DNA from: Phlebiopsis flavidoalba
Taxonomy: Eukaryota > Basidiomycota > Agaricomycetes > Polyporales > Phanerochaetaceae
NCBI GenBank assembly: GCA_035772785.1
Contig: JAOCPU010000056.1
Coordinates: 62,001 to 126,000, forward strand
Length of the DNA: 64,000 nt
Reading direction: 5' to 3'
The position numbers were made by a program, and so were the translations under genes. This document shows positions 25,176-35,707 of this stretch, one piece after another. The notes under the pieces are model-generated. The model saw nothing but the letters and a program-made list of their open reading frames with translations. It had not been told where the DNA came from and did not search any database. Positions within the stretch are counted from its first letter, which is position 1, and each line of letters begins with the position of its first letter.

Positions 25176-25300
25176 TATCTGATGAGTTGGTATGATTATG
25201 CAGTGGCACGAACAAACCCAGGGGTGGAAAGCCCTTGGATGTGGTTGGTGTGACGGTGGTGGAGGACATAGGCTAAGACGATCGAGGAGCAAGTGCAGCC

Positions 25301-25308
25301 TTTAAATA
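25301..25308 (-). promoter_or_regulatory. TATA-like box for H3 (pair A)
   Basis: TATTTAAA read on the minus strand, 126 bases from the H3 ATG. The other three histone genes in the window have a TATA element at 117-127 bases, which supports it. Confidence 0.6.
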
Positions 25309-25346
25309 CCCAAAAGGCGCCCGAACGGAACAGCGACTCGCAGCGT

Positions 25347-25357
25347 TTAGGCGCCAC
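25347..25357 (+). promoter_or_regulatory. Shared histone promoter element TTAGGCGCCAC
   Basis: Eleven bases identical to the reverse complement of 56683-56693 in the second H3/H4 promoter, with the same orientation relative to H4. The palindromic GGCGCC core after T-rich sequence recalls an E2F-like S-phase site, which is inference. Confidence 0.6.
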
Positions 25358-25469
25358 CGGAGCTCAAGCCCGACCGTTGATCGACAATATATACCAAAGC
25401 ACATCAACCGTGAGAGAACGCCTCGGGGTCCGACCTCACCACTTTCGTGGCCTTGGGGGCAGCTGGCAC

Positions 25470-25477
25470 ATATAAGG
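25470..25477 (+). promoter_or_regulatory. TATA box for H4 (pair A)
   Basis: ATATAAGG, 117 bases upstream of the H4 ATG at 25587. Confidence 0.65.
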
Positions 25478-25586
25478 GCGAGTCCATTTTACTCTCGACT
25501 TTAACACATTCACACTTCGGCCTCCGCCCCCCACAAATCTTTAAGCTTCGTCGCGAATATCATCCCTCACACTTACTTCAATCAAC

Positions 25587-26119
25587 ATGTCTGGCCGTGG
25601 AAAGGGTGGCAAGGTTCCGTCGGAAAAAAAAAACTCTCTGGTTTGTAAATCGACTGATTGCTCCCTGTTCGCTTTTGAATATGTGTAGGCGGTCTCGGAA
25701 AGGGCGGTGCCCAAGCGTCACCGTAAGATTCTTCGTGAACAACATCAGGGTGTGTGGTCCACCCTTCAACTGCTTCACTTTGACTTCACAGCTGACTGGT
25801 TTTGGCTCAGGCATCACCAAGCCCCGCTATTCGTCGTCTTTGCCCGCCGTGGCGGTTGTCAAGCGTATCTCCGGTCTCATCCCTACGAGGAGACCCGTGG
25901 TGTCCTCAAGATCTTCCTCGAGAACGTGAGTTGCTTTCTGTCTGTAAAATCTTTATGTCCTTCCCCTTATCACATTCTCCAGGTCATTCGCGACTACCGT
26001 AACGTACACACCGAACACGCTACCAGAAAGGTAAAGACTGTTACCGCTCTCTTCGATGTCGTCTATGCCACTCAAGCGGTCAGGTCAGGACGCACTCTCT
26101 ACACGGTTTCGGTGCTTAG
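25587..26119 (+). CDS. H4: Histone H4 (pair A), frames broken by indels
   Basis: Core nucleosome histone. The ATG at 25587 opens MSGRGKGGK, then an intron (GTTCCG to TGTGTAG). The second exon GLGKGGA...KRHRKILR has one extra C in GGTGCCCAAGCG (25706-25717). After a second intron near 25749-25809, the third exon reads ITKP then AIRRL...ARRGG, with [20 protein letters not shown] ending at 25925. After a third intron (GTGAGT to CAG at 25982), VIRD and the tail TEHA...VTALDVVYA follow, ending GFGA with TAG at 26119. All three introns sit at the same codons as in the second H4 gene of the window. Indels lie in every exon except the first. It is divergent from H3 at 25175. Confidence 0.9.
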
Positions 26120-26469
26120 ACGGCTTTTCCCTGGATATTTCTCACTTGTTATCATTATTGTGTTCCTGCTGTACTAGTATAATGTATACTATTCGACTCT
26201 GTTCCCTCCTGACCTCTTTGCGTGCCATAGTGGGACGATACAAAAAACAACTCAGGGCAATGTCTCACCAGAAGTAATAATCGTCTTCAGCGAGCTCACC
26301 GTGACGCTAGCATATGTGATAGTGGACTATAGACCCCGAGAGCAGTGTACATGACGTCGTCTTTCTATTTTGTTTACTCATCGATGTGCTCACTAGTAAT
26401 CCACAAATCCAGCGATGCTGTTGAGGAAAACCCATATGTGGATGTCTGTTGTAGAATGATAAGTCACCC
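26120..26469. other. H4 3' region
   Basis: About 350 bases with no recognised gene between the H4 stop and the end of a convergent F-box fragment. Confidence 0.45.
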
Positions 26470-26786
26470 AAGTCACCGCGAACGCCTGGATGGAAGATTG
26501 ACTACATACAAGTCCATTGAATTTTGACGAAGCTCGCGGATACACGCGGTCGGGTGTGCGCGCCGGGGCGCCGGACGAGCGAGCAGAAGACGTCGAGCAG
26601 CTGGCGGCGTTCTGGGAGGATGAGGGCCTCGTGTACGAGGGCGCGCCAGTGTCGGCAGACGCCCCGCGCTGCGATGAGTGACTTCAAGGGCAGGAGAGGA
26701 ATGATGGTGAGCAGGAGCTCGTTGGGCAGGTCGTCGACGTTGGCCCAGGAGTGCATGGTTGTCGACCGTTGTGCGTTGCTCGTCAA
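26470..26786 (-). pseudogene. F-box protein fragment, C-terminally truncated
   Basis: A clean F-box is read from the ATG at 26786: VDDLPNELLLTIIPLLPLKS then LIAARGVCRHWRALVHEAL and ILPERRQLLDVFCSL. This matches the common Agaricomycete F-box type in which the domain is followed by a long C-terminal half. Here the frame ends after about 95 codons near 26502, and only about 380 bases remain before the H4 gene, so a normal-length protein cannot fit. The reading frame through the F-box is intact. Either it is a truncated relic, or a short F-box protein. An in-frame start slightly upstream is not excluded. Confidence 0.6.
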
Positions 26787-27117
26787 AGTTCTGGATGGCG
26801 CAAGGCAGGAGATCGGAACAGACGCAGCAGTTTTTATAGCTGATGATCTTGAGGGCGGCCAGACGGCGCTGCCAGTGGGTGCTTAGACAAGCGCGGATGA
26901 CGGTGAAACGCAAAGATACGGCGGATTTTGGAGGAGCACCCGGTGCGTCACCAGCTCAACACGCTGCAAGCAGCTCACTTCCAACGCCGAGGATCCCTTT
27001 TGTGATAAGTCTTTCCGAGCTTAGGCAATTACAATGGAATGACGGGCCGCATGACGCCACTTTCTGCGTCTCCGCATGAGGGAGCGCGAAAAAAGAAGGG
27101 CGTTACATAGTCACGCT
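26787..27117. other. Upstream of F-box fragment
   Basis: About 330 bases without a recognised gene. Confidence 0.4.
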
Positions 27118-28210
27118 CTAAGTTGCTGTCAGACAGAACGTATTTGAGATGGGTGGGTACTCACAGGCCTTTCTGAAACGTGAGAAGCATAGGTCCGATC
27201 CCATGGTGATTACTGCTGAAGAGACTCGGTAGAACGATTTTGGACTTTTTGTCAATGAGGAATGTGGACGAGCGTTGCGTGAACAGCCGACGTGCTTCTT
27301 GATGCTCAGGGCACCCAATGACAGCGTTGACAGGGGTGAAGTGGATAAGTATCGCTGGTGACGTAGGCGTACGCAATTCTTTTCGACATATATCAGTAAA
27401 GGCGAATTCATTGCGGCGACAAACCACTGACAGGGTAGCGAATATGTTGTACAATAGGGACGGTCCGAAAAGCAGCTCCTTGGGACACCTTCAGCGCCGC
27501 CTCAAAGGGATGGACATCATCTGTGGTTTGGTTCCGTATCGGTGCTCGTTAGCGACTGGTGTATCGGCTGAACCGCTCCCACCACGGCTCTTCAATCTGC
27601 TTCTCGAGTTCTTCGCTCGCGAGGAGCTGTTTCGTGCGAGTTCACTTGATGGGTCGTTGAGCCACCTTGAGGAATTTATCTCGCTGTGCCGGTGTGAGAG
27701 CGGTCGGACCACATTTCCATCGTAAGAAGCCGCGTCCCCCTACAATTGCAGGCAGGTAATTCAGAACCAATTGGGTTTCGCAGAAAAGACGGCACCGACC
27801 GAGATCGATAGACTCGAAGCTGAGAGACAAGATCGTGCCTTCTTCCTCATCCTCAAGCAGCGAAGTCTCATCGTCGAGCGAGTCCTCCTCAAACCGCTTG
27901 ATGATAAGTGCTCCATCATCTTTTGTCGTTCTTCAGCTGTCTTCGACGGAGCAGAGTGTATGTCATTCTCGACTTCAGGTCCGATAGAAAGCTTCAGAGC
28001 AATCTCCGTGATTCTTAATTAACTGTTAGCGTGAGCAGTACAAAGCAGGTTTCGAAGACCCACCCGAAGATCTAAAGCATTTGAAGTGAGATACAGTATA
28101 GGAGATTGCATTTCGGACAAGTGTATTTCTGGAGAATTGCCTTCGACATCTATTGCGGACAGTGTTAGCATCCTGACAGCGCGATTATTCTGAAACAACA
28201 CACATTCCAC
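27118..28210 (-). CDS. Unrecognised multi-exon gene
   Basis: No family is recognised, but the minus strand looks coding. From the 5' end, LTLSAIDVEGNSPEIHLSEM and QSPILYLTSNALDLR (28070-28165) end at a plausible donor. The next exon has ITEIALKLSIGPEVEND (27975-28020), an acidic run EEDSLDDETSLLEDEEEGT (27845-27900) and LSLSFESIDLG. A convincing 56-base intron follows (GTGCCG at about 27796, branch-like CTGAAT, end TTGTAG). Then a Ser/Arg-rich region (RNSSSRAKNSRSRLKSRGGS, about 27560-27620) and EARRLFTQRSSTFLIDKKSK with IVLPSLFSSNHHGIGPMLL (27180-27300). A low-complexity middle between two conserved-looking ends is typical of regulatory proteins. Boundaries are uncertain. Confidence 0.4.
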
Positions 28211-28537
28211 ATGGCAACATCTACTGTTGTGACTCTCTGCACCTTTAGAGTAGTCTGACGGCGTGATAATCGGTGTTTGGTTCGACTGACATACCTAGCT
28301 TGTGTGACGGGCTCTGGACAAACCTATTGCGCATCACCTAAAGCGGAAGACATCATGTATTGATCGACGCCACGTGGAGTGTGAAAATCTCAGATCCCGA
28401 AAAGTTGCAAGACGCTTGTGCACCTTTCCTTCCGCCGCCTGCTGCAATCCGCCTCTGTGATCCCCTTTCCACTCACACAAAACGCTTTATGAACCTATCA
28501 TAATCAAAAAGACAGCCGTAAACGAAATCTATGCCGG
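28211..28537. other. Divergent promoter region before DBP9
   Basis: About 330 bases between the unrecognised minus-strand gene and the DBP9 helicase start. No gene is seen. Confidence 0.45.
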
Positions 28538-30895
28538 ATGCTCGTCTCCTTCGACGCAAAAGCGTCATTCGACCAACTTCGCCCACATATTGGACGCCAG
28601 CTTACTACGTGCTATCTCGCTGACCTTGGATTCGCGAAGCCCTACTCTAGTCCAGTCTAAAGCTATCCCTCTTTGCGTTGGAGAATAAAGACATACTTGC
28701 TAGAGCACGGACAGGAAGTGGAAAGACTGCGGCGTACTGCATACCAGTCGTGCAGAAGATATTAAAATTTCAAAGAAGTGAGTAGCTGCGTTCATGAGCC
28801 CGAAAAGTCGGCCACATGGTATGGTCAAGCTCATAGCCGTCTAGACATCTGGGTCAAAAACACTATACAAGCGACCCGTGCATTGATTCTCGTTACCGTA
28901 ACCGACTCGAGGAGAGCTCTCAGAACAGGTGTCGGCACACTTGCGCGGTCTCATCGCATACTGTGACAAGGATGTCTCGATAGCCAATGTTTCAACAGGG
29001 ACCACACATCATCTTCAGCGGTGCGCTGGGAAACCATTCTAAGCTACCAGTCAATTCTTATATGCCTCCCCGTAGAACATTACTCTCAGAGACAAACCGG
29101 ACGTCGTGATTGCGACCCCTTCGAAAGCTCTCGCTCTGCTACAGTCCAAGGCGCGTACCCACATCAAATATGCAATCATATTGTCTCATCTAAATTCTAC
29201 AGGCGCTATTTCTGGATAATCTAGAAACACTAGTGATTGACGAGGCAGACCTGGTTCTCTCTCCTACGGTCATGACGAAGACGTCCGGCAAATATTTAAC
29301 GGCGGATCCCTGCCGAAGGTCTGAACCAGTCGTTCTTGATGAGTGCGACTATGACGGATGATGTTGAAGCTCTAAAAGGCCTTGTATTTTTGCGAAGTCC
29401 GTATGTTTTTCCCCTCGTCAAACCATCTACTCAGGCGCGAATAACATTTTCATCTAGGTCATACTCAACAGCTGGAGGAAGATGAAGACGAAGCAGCCAA
29501 CCTAACACAATACTCAGTCAGGGGTATTTGTCGTAGAAATGTTTGTATATATGGCACATGGGCCCATCTTCATTCTCAGATGTCCCGAAGTCGACAAGCT
29601 TTTCTCTTGACCTATGTCATCCTGAAGCTGCGATTAATCAAGGGAAAAAAATGTATCATCTTCGTCAACGATGTAGACCGCTGTTATCGCCTCAAACTCT
29701 TTCTTGAGCAGTTTTTCGATAAAAAGCTGCGTTCTAAACTCGGAGCTCCCACTCAATTCCAGGTACATGACGACATTGTATACCCCGTTTAGCCTGACGC
29801 TAAAATCTGGTGCAAGATATCACGTTGTACAGGAATTTAACAAAGGCGTGTACGACTATATCATTGCCTCCGATGAGGGTATGAAAAGGGCGAGAGCAGG
29901 ACTCAGGACGAGTCCGAAGAAGAGCAGAGATGTACGAGGCTGAGGCAGAGGACGATGACTGTAAGCCCTTGATATTTCTCCCTTAGAACTGCACGTCTAA
30001 AACCACATTCTAGTCATGAGTACACAGCTTGGGGGTGAGCCAAGAAAGCGGAGTAGGACGACGGCGACATACCTGGAGGCGGCGAGAGCCCAGCCTGAAG
30101 CTGGGCCGTCTTCACTCAAGCGTAAACGTCACTCGTCCCTCCTGTCGCCCGGAACCGTCCGAAATCCCCCGCAAACGAAAACAACGTCACAAGATGGGCG
30201 AGGGGCGACAAAGAATACGGGAGTCCACTCGCGTGTGGATTTCGTCGACGTCCTCCTGTGTGATAAATTTCGATCTTCCTCCTCTTCACGCTCATACACC
30301 CACCGTGTGGGGCGCACTGCACGCGCGGGGACGGACAGGCATGGCTCCTACTGTCGTTCGATCGTGCTGTGCAGACGCAAGTGTGGCGAAAAACAAAGTG
30401 TTTGTATGTGTTGTTGTAATGTAGAGTACGAAAGAAAGTACGAAAAGTGGTGGTTCTCAAGAGTCAGAGACGGAACCTTCAGTTCGGCACGGTGCGGGGC
30501 AGTGCAAGGATCAAGTGAGATGTACAAACATTTTTTGACATGAAACAGGTAGAGTGCCCTTTCAGGTATCGGTATGGAGAACGCACTTCCGGTCGGTGTG
30601 ACGAGAAGCGCACTCCCGGGATGGCTGAGGATCAAGGAGTTGAAAAAGTAAGTCGAAATATTGAATTCCTGACAATCTATGAATGGTATGCTCATATTCC
30701 TACTTTTGCTGGAACGTAGACCTCTAATTTTGGCGTCTCGTTCAGGCTCACTCTTCGCATTCGACAGCTCTAGTACATCTTGATATTTGCGACACGACAA
30801 CCCCTGCATGTTCCTAAATCACGTGGTACAGTCACACTATGATAGCACGTCATTTCCCTTAAAAAGTATCTCTTGACGGCCAAAATTGCAGCCCC
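28538..30895 (+). CDS. DBP9: ATP-dependent RNA helicase of the DBP9/DDX56 type
   Basis: Nucleolar DEAD-box helicase required for 60S ribosomal subunit assembly. The ATG at 28538 opens [18 protein letters not shown], then the Q motif area [14 protein letters not shown] (28650-28690), motif I ARTGSGKT (28705-28728), motif Ia PTRE-like text near 28900 and [16 protein letters not shown] (29107-29155). Motif [12 protein letters not shown] (29233-29262) shows DEAD at 29239-29250; motif III is SAT in LMSAT near 29342. Domain 2 shows [20 protein letters not shown] (29660-29720), [12 protein letters not shown] (29730-29765), [16 protein letters not shown] (29836-29880), the long basic/acidic insert typical of DBP9 (29880-30215), then RGVDFVDV, INFDLP and [13 protein letters not shown] (30230-30340, motif VI). 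The C-terminal [20 protein letters not shown] and YLRHD-PLHVPK match the family. Multiple indels. Confidence 0.88.
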
Positions 30896-31449
30896 TATGG
30901 GTTTGTATTTGCTTGCTTGGGAGGGGTATTGTACCGTCGCTCGGGGTCGCCGAGAGAATTAACGCCGCACCTCGCGGCCTGATCTGAAATGCCGAACACT
31001 ATTGTTGTGTTTTGTGCCTTTCAAGGAAAGGCACATGGGGACAGACGGTTCGGAAGGCTAGAAGTGTCGCGGTTCGCGGGGTCGCTTTTTTTTTGGTGAG
31101 TAGCGTTTGGGTCAGAGGTGGGTCGGCGGGCAGTGGGGTGCAAATAATGAAGTCGGACCCGTTGAAGAAGTTTGGGTCGATAGATATAATCCTTTTTTTT
31201 GCTGGTGTGTTGCTGCCGTGGCTGCGTTATGTGACTACAATCTCTATGCAAAATGGTTACTTCGTCTGTTGTTTTGGCACCAGAATTTAGGTAAGCTGTA
31301 TCAGTTCATTAATTAAGCATGTCCCACCGTAGTCGTCTAGTGATACCTGCATCTATTCCAGCTTACTTATTCCAAAATGGTCCCTGGCATAAGCTGTGTC
31401 GTGGCTTTCTCTGCAATTCATCAAGCGTGGTTAGGGACGTAAGAGTCCT
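30896..31449. other. Intergenic region downstream of DBP9
   Basis: About 550 bases between convergent genes. The frames at 31012-31316 are unrecognised and contain T runs (31086-31095, 31193-31200). Confidence 0.45.
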
Positions 31450-34017
31450 CTTCAGAGGGCACGTATGGAGCTGCCCGGAACACAGGACTTCGTGCCGCGG
31501 TTCGGCTGGGCAGGTTCAGTTGGCGAAATCGTGGAGGCTGTTCTTGTTCTCCACATCGTCGCAGGGTTGTATGATGTCTTGGGTTTTAGGCAAGTTGAAG
31601 CTTGTCGCCGTGGGAGTTTGACTTCTTCTAGACATGAGCGACATTGCACGGAGCCAGGGTCTCGGCCGTTACTTTTTTTTTGGACCCCCCCCCCCCCCGC
31701 CCCCTTTGGAGGGGGGGGGTTTATGGGGGGGTCGTCGGACTCCATACTAACCCCCCTCGTCGTCGGGGATAAGATCAGCATCACCAGTGCCGAACGTACT
31801 ACTCCCTGACCCAGACATAGCGAGGCTGAGCGTCCCCAGCCCGGACTCAGAAGTCGAAGTGGATCCATGCCGGTACGACACACCGCCACTGTCCGCGTTG
31901 ACGACATTACTGAGCGATCGAACCGGAGTTCCTTGAGCGTCGACGAACGGCTGCCCGAGCGTGAGGATTCGCGGCTTGCGCCCACTTTCGAGCACCTTTT
32001 TGCGCGCTGACATGCCCACGCAATTCACGAGCTGCTTCATTGCTTCTCGGTCTGAGACGGTGCGGGCGAGTTGAACGGTACGCCGTCACTGTGCTTGCGC
32101 GTGGGAGTGTCTGGAAGGGAGTCATACCAGTCGGTCGAACACGGGGGTCATAAACGGGAGACGTTGCGGCGTCATTTGAGTGGATGCTATTCTGGACGTG
32201 ATAGGTGTAAAATGGCGAGCGAGCAACGGAGTCCTGAAGGGGCAACTTGGGGGATGCGCTTTCGTCTCAGGTATATCTTCTGGGAAGGCATCGATCAACG
32301 GCCCCCATGAAAAGCCAATGAACGAGGTCATGGTATGTTCGCGCAGGATTGACTTTTGCGAACTACCTGGGGTCGGCTGCGGCACCAAAGAGATAGGGGT
32401 GGAAAAAAAGTGGACGACTGGAATAAGGCTGAGAAAGCGAACGCTTTCGAATCATCGGATTGGGAGGCGACTACCGCCTCTCCTTGCTCCGTGGGTGGAG
32501 CCATGTACGTAAATTGAGGCAGATGAAGATCCGGGGGGTTTTGTTTCTGGAATGCTATGAGCAGAACAATTGCAGTAAAACCTGAACAATGCTCACTATC
32601 TGGTACGGTGTCCCATTTTATCCCTCTGAAAAAGTCGTGAGTCATCACTTCATCGACGGACTGACGTCCTAGTCCGTAATTCCGCGGTATTGAGCAGTCT
32701 GGTGGGCATCAGTCGTGAATCCCGGATGAATCGCTGGATAGAATCACCTCTTAAGTAGATCCCGTAACTCTGATGAAATCAAGGTCTGAGAGTTGAAGCG
32801 CAAACTATGCTGAGTATTTTTTGGCAATTAGCAGAAGAAAAGAACAATGTGGATATTCGTACCGGATGATCCATGATCTTCATGTATGTTTGAACGAATG
32901 TCACTCGCAAAGAAAGGAGCAACCCCATAGACCATTTTCATACACCATGGCGCCAAAGCTCCACCCAGTCCGTCTCTCGACCGTATCTCCTGGCTCGTGG
33001 TCGCTGATGACCGATAGACCGTCCGGGCCGTCCCCGACATTTCCAGTGGCCACTAACGCCTCTTCGTGACACTGAAGGATCTCAGGGGAGATGTAATCGC
33101 ATGTACCGCATGGAACGAGACAGTGTTTCTTAGGCACCAACTGGCTGCCATCAGCACTGGTCGGCAGGAGCGGCGCAGCCGAACCGAAGTCGATGAGCAT
33201 GACGTGGGCGTCCGCAGTGAGAACAAAGTTGTGTGGGTTTGATATCGCTGGGTGACACATTTGAGGCGTTTCTCGTTTAAGACTGTCAAATGAGACTCAC
33301 GATGCACAAAGCCCTGCGAATGACACCAATGTATTGCACTGACCATTTGTGGAATCCACCAGGCCATGTCGGACTCTGGCACGCGGCCATCATGAGGGCT
33401 CGACTCCAATACATCCCAAAGGGTACCGCCTTCGGCGTAGTCCATCACCACGTTCAGATGTGTAGGGGTCTGAAATGAACACCAGGATATGCGGGGCCCA
33501 TCGCGTTCGACTCTTCAATGCGCGCAACAGAATGTCTCGTTCGGTTTGCCTTTTGAGGGCTGCATTGCTAAATGTAGCGTCTGAGTATTGAATATCATAT
33601 GTCTGGACATGATGAAAATACAGACGTCTTGAGTTTTGACTGCGAACTTCTTTTCGACGGATTTTGCGAATATATGTCTTACCGTCCAGCTTGCAGGTGA
33701 CCACATCAATCTATAGTTGTTAAGAACTGGTGCAAAACGAAACATTGAAACAAGAAGCTCACCACGCCATACTGACCATACTCCAGGGTGCCGAGGACAT
33801 TGAGGTCCTTGTCACTGAATTTGAGCTCTTCGATCTGAGACGTTCGGGCTGCCCCTATGTTCAACAAAGACGCCAACTCCATTATATACTAGCACATACC
33901 CGTTTTTTACCAATTACACTCTGTCCGTGCAGAATCCGATCAAGAGCCAGCGACTTCGCGTCTTCGTCGCCTGGCTCGTTCAATAAGCCATTCAGGCGTG
34001 TCTTCCTCTTCCGCCAT
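31450..34017 (-). CDS. AGC-type serine/threonine protein kinase
   Basis: Start MAEEEDTPEWLIERARRRRE at 34017. The kinase domain opens near 33720 (VVTCKLDGKTYIRK, the strand with the ATP lysine region). The hinge is VVMDYAEGGTLWDVLESSP (33395-33450), then PQMVSAIHWCHSQGFVHR (33300-33355). An intron splits the catalytic loop HR-DIKP-NF (33243-33300), giving HRD. The metal-binding DFG is in LIDFGSAAPLLP (33165-33205), and the activation segment ends GTCDYISPEIL (33078-33110), as in AGC/DMPK-like kinases. TGWSFGAMVYE follows near 32950. Beyond the domain are HDFFRGIKWDTVPD (32605-32640) and a long Ser/Pro/Thr-rich tail with LLARHFTPI, RIASTQMTPQRLPFMTP and MSARKKVLESGRKPRILTLG (31950-32015). The C-terminal end near 31450 runs through G/C homopolymers and is uncertain. 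Confidence 0.78.
31673..31731. repeat. Homopolymer and inverted C/G block
   Basis: A T run (31673-31681), a C run interrupted by one G (31685-31704), then GGAGGGGGGGGG and GGGGGGG on the same strand. The C and G blocks can pair as a hairpin and the G blocks could form a quadruplex. It lies in the 3' part of the kinase gene and makes that frame unreliable. Confidence 0.8.
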
Positions 34018-35059
34018 GATCCAGACATTCATCAGTGATATAGGCTGAGATGTCGTTCAATGTGAATATTCCTGCGCAGTGATAGGTCGAGTAAGACGTG
34101 GCCGAGCTTCGTTGTTGTCGAGCTCGTGGTCAACGGTTCGCGTCAGGTAGGCAAGTGGCAGGCCGTAGCTTAGGCGCGCGGTTTCCATCTTGGCGTTACG
34201 CGACGCCACAAAGGCACAATGCCACGTGAAGGGCCACGTTCGAGACCGAGGAGCCCGAGCGTTGTCTGATTATACTCTCACTCAACGTTTGGTGATCGGT
34301 ATAGCACACTATATAAGCTCAGTTCACAGTATCTAGACAAACGCAAACATGATTCGTCGTTCAAGGCACAACCGCAATGGTGAATAGCTACTGTGACACG
34401 AGATGCTCACGCTTGACAATGGAGTACCCCCCGCCTGGTCAAGGGAGACATCGTAGTTTGTGACGGAGGGACATAGACGAAGTGTCGAGTAACACCACTG
34501 CCATACTGTTGTGTTCTGTTTGAACATCTGTCCCTAGGTTTCAGAGATCAACATTTGCCTGAACATCCTTGCCCCACAACCGCAGTGCATGTTTTCACCT
34601 TGACTTTGTCCCTAGTGGCCTCGTCGAGCTGGGTGGCATTGAACCAAAAAGTTTCGCAATTTCATCGTTTACAACATTCTGGTGGATATAAGCCGGCGCC
34701 GCCGTTTTTTTTTTTTTTCCCCACCCCACGAGGCTGTGCAGTTTCACTTGATTCCTTGGAGAGCTTGTCGCGGATATCCTTACTGAATAGTGTCGAAGCT
34801 CTAGGTTCTTCGCGGCTAAAGTTCGAATGTAGTCGCGGTATAGCTATCGCCTAGGTGGTGTATATCGCAGCTCGCAACAACACATCCCGATACAAGCGAA
34901 GCAAGAGATGAGCCATAGACATGGGCAGCGACAATCCCACTATGGGTAGATAGAATCAGCAATAAAGGGACATCTAGGACGCGCCGTCCCGTGACTTACC
35001 CAGTCTTCTTCGTGATGCCGTGGTAAAAAGTCATGTGCTCTCTGTGTCGCGTCTATGAG
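34018..35059. other. Gap upstream of the kinase; possible promoter pair
   Basis: About 1 kb. A clear TATA element, CTATATAAG, lies at about 34310-34318 on the plus strand, followed by a short frame MIRRSRHNRNGE from the ATG at 34349 that meets a GTGAAT donor-like site, so a plus-strand gene of unknown identity may begin there. A 100-codon frame at 34555-34854 is not recognised and spans a run of 15 T at 34705-34719. Confidence 0.4.
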
Positions 35060-35678
35060 TCAATGGAGAATGTTCTCGGTCGCAACACACACCGGGTAAT
35101 CTTTGCTGCAAGTAGGGGCTTCGCGGGTGACCACATCTAGTTCAGCTTGAGTTTTTAGAGAACAAGCTATGATAAGGATATTCGTAGTACGTATCGAGGG
35201 TGATGATTCACCTTCTCCACCATTCATGTCCAGCGATGTTGGTATTGGGTCATATTTAGAGCTTTCAGTTGAGGAAGTGAGTCTCCCTGTCGCCAATGCC
35301 ATGGGGCGAGGAGCTGGTGATGAGAACGACGATGTTTGCTGCACCTTCCTCCACTTGGCATTCAACGCTTCATTCAAGGCATTACCCTGCGTCCTGGATG
35401 CATTTTCGGGCTCCCTTGTACTTTTTGATACGTGGACAGATTCTTCGTCAGAGCCGCGACGTCATCATGAAAGTCGAAAGATGGATGACGTCCCGGTGCT
35501 TCCTTGCGAATCGTGCCGTCCCCAAAAGCGACGAGCCCAACCCGTATGTCACTTGACTTGGACCGCTCGACTGGACAATGCTGGTACAGATAGCTTCGAG
35601 ATTGTCGCGGACTTCATCCACCACACTCTCAGTGGCCTCAGTTGCAAGCATGAATCTCTGCGAGTGCATTAGCCACAC
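35060..35678 (-). CDS. Unrecognised possible coding region 3' of the DyP gene
   Basis: Two minus-strand frames follow each other: 35448-35678 (SQRFMLATEATESVVDEVRD then NLEAICTSIVQSS, GLGSSLLGTARFARKHRDVI) and 35060-35377 (LNAKWRKVQQTSSFSSPAPR). The amphipathic helix-like first piece and the continuity of two frames suggest a gene broken by an indel near 35400. No domain is recognised. It starts 30 bases beyond the DyP stop on the same strand, so it could also be a read-through or separate short gene. Confidence 0.3.
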
Positions 35679-35707
35679 ACCTACCAGAAGTTCTGGACCA
35701 GAAACAC

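Larger units (their letters stand above)
25176..25586. promoter_or_regulatory. Bidirectional histone H3/H4 promoter (pair A)
   Basis: The 411 bases between divergent H3 and H4 starts. TATA-like elements lie about 120 bases from each ATG: TATTTAAA on the minus strand at 25301-25308 for H3, and ATATAAGG at 25470-25477 for H4. Between them, TTAGGCGCCAC at 25347-25357 is shared exactly with the other histone promoter. Confidence 0.75.
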
